Of a DNA stretch of 6,142 nt, positions 1-5,857 are shown piece by piece. Position numbers and translations under genes: made by a program. Below the pieces are notes generated by a model. That model worked only from the letters and a program-made list of their open reading frames with translations, made no database searches and was not told where the DNA came from. The DNA comes from Lachnospiraceae bacterium (GTDB taxonomy: Bacteria; Bacillota_A; Clostridia; Lachnospirales; Lachnospiraceae). Position 1 is the first letter of the stretch. The number at the start of each line of letters is the position of its first letter. The DNA is taken from the NCBI GenBank assembly GCA_017634255.1, contig JAGBNT010000064.1:1-6142 (forward strand), written 5' to 3'.

Positions 1-256
1 ACGCCTCTCCTGCAAGCTCCTTAAAGACCGACACATTAAAGTCCTCTGTCGGCTCCAGAACATCTATCAGATGATGGGGCACCCCTTTAGTCTCCTCTTT
101 CGTAACCTTCGCAGAGCCGATATCCATTCCCCTGTATACCTGCATCGAATCCGCGCTTATTATCTCGCCATTTATCCTTTTGGCAAGACTAATTCCGAGA
201 GAGGATTTTCCCGATGCCGTGGGACCGGCGATTATCACAAGTTTATTTTTTTCCAT
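1..256 (-). CDS. miaA: tRNA dimethylallyltransferase MiaA, N-terminal part (3' end outside window)
   Basis: Transfers a dimethylallyl group from DMAPP to N6 of adenosine 37 in tRNAs that read codons starting with U, giving i6A37; a cytoplasmic enzyme. Eighty-five codons are visible, running off the left edge. The translation shows the P-loop GPTASGKS at residues 11-18, the family block [17 protein letters not shown] at 34-50, where the Asp and the Gln/Tyr region contact the tRNA base and catalysis occurs, and PHHLID at 60-65. These identify MiaA clearly. The ATG at 254-256 is the only sensible start, since the P-loop lies at the usual distance from it. It begins seven bases after the ilvN stop, and no purine-rich Shine-Dalgarno sequence precedes it, so initiation may depend on ribosomes finishing ilvN (inference). 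No promoter was recognised in front of it, so it probably belongs to the metH-ilvB-ilvN transcript. About a quarter of the usual length of roughly 300 residues is visible. Confidence 0.96.
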   Translation of the reverse strand, partial: MEKNKLVIIAGPTASGKSSLGISLAKRINGEIISADSMQVYRGMDIGSAKVTKEETKGVPHHLIDVLEPTEDFNVSVFKELAGEA

Positions 257-263
257 AATAAGA

Positions 264-749
264 TCAGATATTAGTATCGCATTTGGGCAGTGCAAGAGTT
301 CCCGTCCTTGCGATCTCGACTATGCTTATGGTGTTTAAGAGCCTTATCATCATCGCCGTCCGCTCTGGCGTGTCGCATATCTGTATCATCATGAGGTTCT
401 CCGACATATCCACTATCTGCGCCCTCATTGCATCCACTGTCTCCATTATCTCGCGCCTGTTGGACTTGTTGTATTTGACCTTAAGGAGCATGAGCTCACG
501 GCTTATGGACTGCTCCTCGTCAAAGGTCTTTATCTTTATGATGTCTATCTTCTTATTTAGCTGCTTTTCTATCTGCTCTAAGGTTCTTAGATCTCCGCTT
601 GAAACTATGGTCATGCAGGAGACCTTCTTATCGTCAGTCTCGCCCACGGCAAGTGAATCGATGTTAAAGCTCCTCCTTGCAAAAAGTCCCGCAACCTTTG
701 AAAGCACACCTGACCTGTTTTCTACCAGAACGGAATATATTTTCTTCAT
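264..749 (-). CDS. ilvN: Acetolactate synthase small (regulatory) subunit, ACT domain
   Basis: Regulatory subunit of acetohydroxyacid synthase; in the family it binds valine and stimulates and feedback-inhibits the catalytic subunit. From ATG 749 the protein has 161 residues, close to the 163 of E. coli IlvH. An N-terminal ACT domain fills about residues 3-75, with ENRSG at 10-14 and FNID at 28-31. Asn11, Gly14 and Asn29 match E. coli IlvH positions where valine-resistant changes are known, so valine sensing is plausible but unproven. The C-terminal domain occupies about 80-161 and carries the family motif ARTGTLALP near the end. The start is ambiguous. ATG 749 matches the family N-terminus, and GGGAG lies upstream but 13 bases away. 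An in-frame TTG at 791 has AGGAG only four bases away and would add 14 residues. I prefer ATG 749. The gene follows ilvB on the same strand, 49 bases after its stop, and precedes miaA. The symbol could equally be ilvH. Confidence 0.93.
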   Translation of the reverse strand: MKKIYSVLVENRSGVLSKVAGLFARRSFNIDSLAVGETDDKKVSCMTIVSSGDLRTLEQIEKQLNKKIDIIKIKTFDEEQSISRELMLLKVKYNKSNRREIMETVDAMRAQIVDMSENLMMIQICDTPERTAMMIRLLNTISIVEIARTGTLALPKCDTNI

Positions 750-762
750 AACCAGTCTAAAT

Positions 763-800
763 CTCCCTTCATCATCCCTGTTAAGCGGCAAAAAACTCCT
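763..800 (-). promoter_or_regulatory. Two competing ribosome binding sites for ilvN
   Basis: Read on the minus strand, AGGAG at 800-796 overlaps the TAG stop of ilvB and sits four bases before an in-frame TTG at 791. A second site, AAGGGAG at 769-763, sits 13 bases before the ATG at 749 and seven bases before an in-frame CTG at 755. Neither site has ideal spacing to a common start codon. The first would couple ilvN translation to ilvB termination. Which is used decides whether IlvN has 14 extra N-terminal residues. Confidence 0.5.
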
Positions 801-2412
801 ATTTCACCCTTCCGTCGGGATCTATCCTTACCTCTAAGAGGGCTCCGTTTTCATCCCCCAGAAATTCCCTTATCCTCTCCGACATGTTTTCCATGTCCTC
901 CATATAGAAATAATCTATCCCATATGCTTTTGAGATCATTTCAAGATCAGGCTGGCACTTTAAGTCCACCATCTGGTAGTTGCCCTTGTACGCATAATAC
1001 TGATGCTCCCTGACCATTCCTAGCGTATCGTTTTTCATTACAACGATCTTTATCGGAAGCTTTTCCCCGTTTATAAGCGCAAGCTCCATCATTGACATCT
1101 GGAAGGCTCCGTCTCCGCAGACCGCTACCACCTGAGTGCCCTTAAGACCCGTATAGGCTCCGAGAGCCGCCGGTATCGAGTAGCCCATGGTTCCCATGCC
1201 TCCGCTGGTCAAAAAACTGCCCTTCCTTATAACGCAGTTCCGGCAGCTTAAGATCTGGTTCTGTCCGACATCCGCGACGTAGACCGCATCGTCGTCCATA
1301 GCGAGGCTTAGCTCCCGCACAAACGCAGCGGGCTCAACAAACCTTTTGAAATCCTTGGAGCTCTTTACGTCCTCATAGTTATTAAGCGACGCCAGAAATG
1401 CCTCGTGCTCTCCGAAAAAATCCAGCTCCAGAAAATCCTCCAGGATATGGTAGGCATCCCCGACTATGGGTATCGTGGAGCCCACGTTTTTTCCTATTTC
1501 TGCGGGGTCCACATCTATATGGACCAGTATCTTTCCCTCCATCGTCATCTCGGGATCGGCAACCGCCCTGTCGGCAACCCGGGCTCCGAACATTATAAGG
1601 AGGTCGCACTCCCTCATTGCCCTGTTCGCCCTCTTTGCCCCGTTATTTCCGACCATTCCGAAAAACATGGGATGGTCGCTCGGCAGAACGCCTATACCCA
1701 TCATCGTGGAGACTACAGGTATCCTGTGCTTTTCAATAAATTTCCTGAAAAGCTCCTTAGCCCCGCTTAGGATTATCCCGCCTCCGCAGCAGATTAACGG
1801 CGCCCTGGCCTTTTCGAGCTCTCTTGCGACCTTCTTTATCTGTACGGCATGTCCCTTTATCGTGGGCTTATAGGTTCTTAAGGATGCCTCTTCTTCGGGA
1901 TAATCAAAGTCCTTTATATCCGCCTCCAGAATGTCCTGGGGCACATCTATGAGCACAGGTCCCTTTCTGCCGGAGTTGGCGATATAGAAGGCCTCTTTCA
2001 TTATGCGCGGAATGTCCTTTACCTTTTTTACAAGGTAGCTGTATTTTACAAACGATTCGGCAGCCCCCGTTATATCTGCCTCCTGAAATACATCAGAGCC
2101 TATCTGAGAGGAATCCACCTGACCGGTTATGCAGATAAGGGGGATGGAATCTGAAAACGCCGTTGCGATACCCGTAAGGAGATTTAGCGCTCCGGGTCCA
2201 GAAGTAACGGTGCATATCCCGACCTTTCCCGTAACTCTTGCGTAGCCGGAGGCCGCATGTCCCGCGTTCTGCTCTGTTCTTACAAGTATTGTCCTTATAT
2301 CCGTCTTTCCCACTGCCTGCCAGAAGGGGTCTATGGCAGCTCCCGAATATCCGAATATTGTATCTGCGCCCTCTGCGCACAAGCATTTTACGATTGCCTC
2401 TGCTCCGTTCAT
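799..2412 (-). CDS. ilvB: Acetolactate (acetohydroxyacid) synthase large catalytic subunit
   Basis: ThDP-dependent enzyme joining two pyruvates to 2-acetolactate, or pyruvate with 2-oxobutyrate, as the first common step to valine, leucine and isoleucine. It has 537 residues: N-terminal pyrimidine-binding domain about 1-165 with catalytic Glu48 in VRTEQ and SGPGALN at 71-77; central domain about 190-330 with FGARVADR at 275-282; C-terminal pyrophosphate-binding domain about 360-530 with GGMGTMGYS at 404-412 and GDG at 433-435. The metal-ligand Asn461 lies 27 residues after Asp434. The large/small subunit pairing supports acetolactate synthase over other ThDP enzymes. Several features are atypical: YSGAA where YPGGA is common, GQVD where many have GQVP, MVREHQ where many have MVRQWQ, and a chain ending at DPDGRVK, without the usual C-terminal tail holding the P-x-x-P-G segment. 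I believe this is a clostridial subgroup, from memory only. The ATG overlaps the metH stop as ATGA; GGAAAGG at 2420-2426 is the Shine-Dalgarno sequence, seven bases upstream. Confidence 0.93.
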   Translation of the reverse strand: MNGAEAIVKCLCAEGADTIFGYSGAAIDPFWQAVGKTDIRTILVRTEQNAGHAASGYARVTGKVGICTVTSGPGALNLLTGIATAFSDSIPLICITGQVDSSQIGSDVFQEADITGAAESFVKYSYLVKKVKDIPRIMKEAFYIANSGRKGPVLIDVPQDILEADIKDFDYPEEEASLRTYKPTIKGHAVQIKKVARELEKARAPLICCGGGIILSGAKELFRKFIEKHRIPVVSTMMGIGVLPSDHPMFFGMVGNNGAKRANRAMRECDLLIMFGARVADRAVADPEMTMEGKILVHIDVDPAEIGKNVGSTIPIVGDAYHILEDFLELDFFGEHEAFLASLNNYEDVKSSKDFKRFVEPAAFVRELSLAMDDDAVYVADVGQNQILSCRNCVIRKGSFLTSGGMGTMGYSIPAALGAYTGLKGTQVVAVCGDGAFQMSMMELALINGEKLPIKIVVMKNDTLGMVREHQYYAYKGNYQMVDLKCQPDLEMISKAYGIDYFYMEDMENMSERIREFLGDENGALLEVRIDPDGRVK

Positions 2413-4916
2413 TGCCTTTCCTTTCCTTTTACCAATTCTCTCGCCACACGCACTGCATCCGCGGCATCCGAGGAAAATCGCGCTCCTATCTCTTGAGCGT
2501 ATTCAGGGGTGATCACCGCCCCTCCTACCATAAAGCAGAAATCATGTCCCTGCTCCGCGGCATAATTTATAACATTCTTCATTTCCAGCATGGTAGTGGT
2601 CATAAGCGCAGAAAGCGCCACTATATCCGCTTTATTTTCCACTGCCGCCCCGATTATCTCCTCTTTGGGAACATCCTTTCCCAGATCCACTATCTTAAAG
2701 CCGTTGTTCTTAAGCATCATGGAAACAAGATTTTTTCCAATATCATGGATATCCCCCCTGACGGTGGCAATGACTATGGTGGGTCTGTTATCGCCCCCGC
2801 TGTCAGGCGTATCGATGTAGGGATTTAGAGCCTCTACAGCATTGCTCATCGCCTCTCCGCCTGCTATGAGCTGTGGCAGGAAATATCTGCCCTCGTCGTA
2901 TAGCTCCCCAACCCTGTTTATGGCTGGGAAAAGGGCTTTGTCCAAAATATCCTGGACCTCACTGCCCTCCCGGATAGCCTTAAGGGCAAGCTCCGGGGCT
3001 CCCTTGCGGTTCCCCTTTAGTATCGAATTATACAGGCTCTCATATTTTTCAGGCACCAAAGGTGCCTTAGCCGCAGCATCCCTTTTTGCATCGGCAGGCT
3101 CTTCCCTTTTTTCCTGCAAAATGACATCGCCGGCATGCTTTTTTGTATATAGGGACATATGCTCTATATACCGGATATCGGATAGCGGTCTGCCGCACAA
3201 AAGCTCTGCGCTTGCCGCCGCGTTCATAAGCGCCTCCTGCCCGGGATTTGCAATAGCCATCGTAAGACCCGCCCCGATAAGCAGGGTAAGGAACGCGGAA
3301 TTTATAAATGTTCTCTCGGGAAGCCCGAAGGAGATATTTGAAAGTCCGCATACCGTGGCAAGACCGAGCTCCTCCGTGCAGTACCTCACCGTCTTTATAG
3401 TTTCAAGAGCCGCATCTTTATTGGCTCCGACCGTTCCCACAAGACCGTCAACTATTATGTCGGTCCTGCTCAAGCCCTCATTTAAAGCCATCTGCATTAG
3501 CTTTCTTATATTTTCGTGCTTCTCTTCAAGGCTCTTCGGCAGTCCCTCATCTGAAAGAGGCAGAAGTATAAATGCCGCTCCATACTTCTTAGCCAGCTTT
3601 AAAAGCGGCACGCATTTTTTACTCTCAAGGCTTATGGAGTTTATAAGAGCCCGCCCCGGATAATGCCTTAATGCCTGCTCCATGACGCTTACATGACTTG
3701 TATCTATTGAAAGGGGCAGGTCGGTTACAAAGGTCACCTCTTCTATGGCGCGAAGCATTAGCTCCTCTTCGTCCACCCCGCTCATTCCCATATTGACATC
3801 GAGCAGAGCTGCTCCGTCACTTTCCTGGCTTTCGGCAAATTGGGTGACCATATCGAAGCTTCCGCGTCGAAGTTCAGCCTGTAGCGCCTTCTTTCCAGTG
3901 GGATTTATCCTCTCTCCGATTACCATAAATGGGGAATTATGTGAAAAGCAAAGGGTCTTTCTTTCGCTGCTTAAGCAATAAAGCTCCTTAGTACCTGTTT
4001 CAGGCGCAGTCACTCCCTCTATATTTTTCTTAAGCTCCCTTATATGCTCAGGGGTCGTACCGCAGCAGCCTCCAACTATGGAAGCCCCCGCTTTTACAAC
4101 ATCCTTAAAATATCCGCCAAAGCTTACGGCATCCATATCGTAGACTGTCCTGCCATCCTTATCCAGCGAGGGAAGTCCTGCATTGGGCTTGCATACCAGC
4201 GGGATACGGGCATATTTTATAAGCATATCTAGCTGCTGCACCATTGCTTCGGGTCCTATGGAGCAGTTTAAGCCGAAAGCATCCGCCCCAAGCGCCTGCA
4301 ATGTGACAAGGGCAGTCAGGGGATCGGTTCCGTAAATACTCCTTCCGTCGGCTTCAAAGGTCATCGTGACGATAACCGGCAGCTCCGGGCACTTTTCCTT
4401 ACAGGCAATGAGAGCTGCCCGTGCCTCAGCCAGACTCATCATTGTCTCCGCCACGACAAGATCGATACCGGAGCGCATAAGGGCACCAAGCTGCTGGGCA
4501 TATATGTCTATCAGCTCCTCGAGCTCCATATCTCCGCCCGGCTTCAGTGTCCGTCCTGTCATCGTTATATCCCCTGCCACATAGGTCGCGGGACTCTCAG
4601 GATGCTCCTGACGGTATTCATTCACTGCTTCCTTGGAAATATTTACGAGAGTGGAATTTAAAAGATCCAGGGACCCGTCAAGACCGTACTCCTTAAGCTT
4701 TACCCTGTTTGCGGAGAAGGTCGGTGCATAGATTATTCTCGAACCGCTTTCCAGATAGGACTTTTGCAGGGATTTTACAACACCCGGATGCTCACTTATC
4801 CAAAGCTCCGGACATACTCCCGCAGGCAGCCCCTTTTCCTGCAGCACACTTCCTGTGCCTCCGTCGAGCAGCAGGATACCCTCTTCAGTCAATTTTCTGA
4901 ACTCGTCTTTAGTCAT
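2409..4916 (-). CDS. metH: Cobalamin-dependent methionine synthase, short form without reactivation domain
   Basis: Transfers a methyl group from 5-methyltetrahydrofolate through cobalamin to homocysteine, giving methionine; cytoplasmic. The 835 residues hold four modules. The homocysteine domain (about 10-300) starts with LLDGGTGS at 16-23 and has zinc-ligand cysteines Cys218 in LNCS and Cys284/Cys285 in GGCCGTTPE. The pterin-binding domain (about 328-595) has GERINPTGKK at 334-343, LLDVNMGM at 371-378, SIDTSH at 403-408 and GLSNISFGLPER at 524-535. A helical B12 cap domain covers about 620-705. The B12 domain (about 710-835) has the lower-ligand motif GDIHDIG at 721-727 (Asp722, His724, Gly727), SAL at 769-771 and the GG of MVGGA at 796-800. 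The SAM-binding reactivation domain of the 1227-residue E. coli MetH is absent, as in short forms such as the Thermotoga enzyme, and no separate activation protein is in the window. The ATG at 4916 has no Shine-Dalgarno sequence and lies seven bases from a TATAAT box. TTG at codon 9 is a weaker alternative start. Confidence 0.95.
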   Translation of the reverse strand: MTKDEFRKLTEEGILLLDGGTGSVLQEKGLPAGVCPELWISEHPGVVKSLQKSYLESGSRIIYAPTFSANRVKLKEYGLDGSLDLLNSTLVNISKEAVNEYRQEHPESPATYVAGDITMTGRTLKPGGDMELEELIDIYAQQLGALMRSGIDLVVAETMMSLAEARAALIACKEKCPELPVIVTMTFEADGRSIYGTDPLTALVTLQALGADAFGLNCSIGPEAMVQQLDMLIKYARIPLVCKPNAGLPSLDKDGRTVYDMDAVSFGGYFKDVVKAGASIVGGCCGTTPEHIRELKKNIEGVTAPETGTKELYCLSSERKTLCFSHNSPFMVIGERINPTGKKALQAELRRGSFDMVTQFAESQESDGAALLDVNMGMSGVDEEELMLRAIEEVTFVTDLPLSIDTSHVSVMEQALRHYPGRALINSISLESKKCVPLLKLAKKYGAAFILLPLSDEGLPKSLEEKHENIRKLMQMALNEGLSRTDIIVDGLVGTVGANKDAALETIKTVRYCTEELGLATVCGLSNISFGLPERTFINSAFLTLLIGAGLTMAIANPGQEALMNAAASAELLCGRPLSDIRYIEHMSLYTKKHAGDVILQEKREEPADAKRDAAAKAPLVPEKYESLYNSILKGNRKGAPELALKAIREGSEVQDILDKALFPAINRVGELYDEGRYFLPQLIAGGEAMSNAVEALNPYIDTPDSGGDNRPTIVIATVRGDIHDIGKNLVSMMLKNNGFKIVDLGKDVPKEEIIGAAVENKADIVALSALMTTTMLEMKNVINYAAEQGHDFCFMVGGAVITPEYAQEIGARFSSDAADAVRVARELVKGKERQ
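2420..2426 (-). promoter_or_regulatory. Shine-Dalgarno sequence of ilvB inside the end of metH
   Basis: On the minus strand GGAAAGG lies seven bases before the ilvB ATG at 2412, within the last codons of metH. A second AAAGG follows at 2419-2415, too close (two bases) to be ideal. Together with the ATGA stop/start overlap, this fixes the ilvB start and implies translational coupling with metH. Confidence 0.75.
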
Positions 4917-4921
4917 GTTTC

Positions 4922-4959
4922 GTATTATACACTAACGCTCATCTCATGCCAAATAATAC
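4922..4959. repeat. Seven-base inverted repeat framing the metH promoter
   Basis: Plus-strand GTATTAT at 4922-4928 and its exact reverse complement ATAATAC at 4953-4959 are separated by 24 bases. One arm covers most of the -10 box and the other touches the upstream edge of the -35 box. It could be a two-site operator, but arms this short and AT-rich could arise by chance, in part because TATAAT itself supplies most of one arm. Confidence 0.35.
4924..4952 (-). promoter_or_regulatory. Sigma-70/sigma-A type promoter of metH, predicted to give a leaderless mRNA
   Basis: On the minus strand TTGGCA (4952-4947) is followed by exactly 17 bases and TATAAT (4929-4924). This is a perfect -10 box, a 4-of-6 -35 match and ideal spacing. 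Only ACGAAAC (4923-4917) separates the -10 box from the metH ATG, so normal start-site choice puts +1 at or next to the A of ATG (4916). There is no Shine-Dalgarno sequence and no room for a riboswitch, T-box or attenuator downstream of this promoter. It lies wholly in the 46-base gap after the sortase stop. Confidence 0.82.
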
Positions 4960-4962
4960 CTG

Positions 4963-5790
4963 TCAGTCCGCCTGACGGACGGCTACCACGACAAAGCGTC
5001 CGTTGTCCTCGTCATAGTCGCAGGTGGAAAGGATGAGCAGACGGTCGCCATAGGCTGCGTTCATACCGGTATTTATGACAGAATCCGCAGCCATCTGCTC
5101 CATGGCTGAATTAAACTCCGCCTCGCTGGCGGGGTCTATAAACTGATAATATTTAAAGGTTATCTCTGCCTCATCGTAGACTCTGGAATTAAAGGCGTAT
5201 AAAACCACGTAGGAGCCTGTTTCGTAGATGGTGTCAAAATAGATCACCGGATGCTTTTCATAGAAGGACTGGGATTTATAGTCGGTAAGGCTGCCGAACA
5301 TCTTTCCCGATTTCATGTTGTGACCGTAGATTATCCAGTTTTCGGTAGGCTTTATGACATCGCACGCATCGTCCATAAAAAGGGTGCCGTTCTTATCCTC
5401 CTCACCCTTGTAATTATGATCGAGATAAAATTCCCCGTTGCCGTTTATGGATTTCATAACCGGATAGTCGATCTTAGTGTCGGGGATCTTAAGCCAGCCT
5501 ATCAGGTTCTTATTTCGTTTATAAAGATCCTGGTATTTTGGCAGGATAGTCAGTATCCTTTTCGTTTCTACGGTCTCTCCTTTGCCCTCTTCTCCCTGCT
5601 CCACTTCATTCGCAGGAGCTTCTACAGTCATGATATTGCCCGCATTGCTGTACACGCTTGAATTGGCAACGTTCATCATGCTCTGCGTTTCGCTCTCCTT
5701 ACGGTTCATCTGGAAATAATAAAAACCCAGGTAGGCAAAGCAGCCGATAAATATTATTATGCAGATTATCCTTATCACATTTCTTTTCAT
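4963..5790 (-). CDS. srtB: Class B sortase
   Basis: Membrane-anchored cysteine transpeptidase that attaches secreted proteins to peptidoglycan, acting on the outer face of the membrane. It has 275 residues. A short basic N-terminus (MKRNVIR) is followed by one hydrophobic segment at about 7-26, predicting an N-in signal anchor. A polar linker at about 27-75 leads to the sortase beta-barrel at about 80-272. Catalytic residues are His157 in IYGHNMKSG, Cys257 in LSTCDYDEDNGRF and Arg265 in that stretch. The GHNM context, MFGSL, the helical insert around 215-240 and the STCDY-type active site point to class B rather than A, C or D. No sortase substrate, pilin or haem-uptake gene lies nearby, so its target is unknown, and the symbol marks class, not proven orthology with staphylococcal SrtB. 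The ATG at 5790 has no Shine-Dalgarno sequence but has TATAAT seven bases before it. The preceding gene ends in a strong terminator; no terminator is seen after the sortase. Confidence 0.94.
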   Translation of the reverse strand: MKRNVIRIICIIIFIGCFAYLGFYYFQMNRKESETQSMMNVANSSVYSNAGNIMTVEAPANEVEQGEEGKGETVETKRILTILPKYQDLYKRNKNLIGWLKIPDTKIDYPVMKSINGNGEFYLDHNYKGEEDKNGTLFMDDACDVIKPTENWIIYGHNMKSGKMFGSLTDYKSQSFYEKHPVIYFDTIYETGSYVVLYAFNSRVYDEAEITFKYYQFIDPASEAEFNSAMEQMAADSVINTGMNAAYGDRLLILSTCDYDEDNGRFVVVAVRQAD

Positions 5791-5797
5791 GCCGACT

Positions 5798-5806
5798 ATT
5801 ATATCA
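5798..5806 (-). promoter_or_regulatory. Extended -10 promoter of the sortase gene, predicted leaderless start
   Basis: On the minus strand TGATATAAT (5806-5798) is a perfect extended -10 element: TG, one base, TATAAT. AGTCGGC (5797-5791) then leads straight to the ATG at 5790, so +1 should fall at or beside the start codon. No convincing -35 box is seen at 17 bases, where the sequence is TTCCCG in the stem of the rhaA terminator; the TG extension could compensate. The promoter directly abuts the terminator T-tract. Confidence 0.7.
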
Positions 5807-5842
5807 AAAAAATTGAGCCCCGGGAACTGTTCCCGAGGCTCA
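5806..5842 (-). terminator. Intrinsic terminator after rhaA
   Basis: On the minus strand the arms TGAGCCTCGGGAAC and GTTCCCGGGGCTCA (5842-5829 and 5827-5814) pair over 14 positions around one central base, with a single G-T wobble. The innermost pairs would open to form the loop. One A (5813) and then seven T residues (5812-5806) follow. This is a textbook Rho-independent terminator, 15 bases beyond the rhaA stop codon. The opposite strand is less T-rich and no gene converges from there, so it most likely serves rhaA only. Confidence 0.95.
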
Positions 5843-5857
5843 GTTTATTTTATTAAT

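Noticed and set aside
750..810. Frameshift removing the C-terminal tail of ilvB
   Set aside because: I read the other two frames past the stop: neither encodes the expected P-x-x-P-G tail, and an ilvN ribosome site starts at the stop codon. The short end looks genuine.
283..837. Open plus-strand frame of 184 codons opposite ilvN
   Set aside because: It mirrors ilvN, which carries clear ACT-domain motifs. The antisense product looks hydrophobic and Ser-rich, as expected of a complementary-frame shadow.
1405..1873. Several overlapping plus-strand open frames opposite ilvB
   Set aside because: They are mutually overlapping, have no family motifs, and are all antisense to the conserved central part of ilvB.
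2842..3663. Open plus-strand frame of 273 codons opposite metH
   Set aside because: It lies fully antisense to a metH region with strong domain motifs, its translation is low-complexity Ser/Leu/Ala-rich without a recognisable domain, and there is no promoter or ribosome site. It reflects codon bias of metH.
4962..4980. Hairpin at the end of the sortase gene as a terminator
   Set aside because: The stem is only about five pairs (GTCCG/CGGAC), with two alternative foldings and no T-run after it, so it cannot be supported as an intrinsic terminator.
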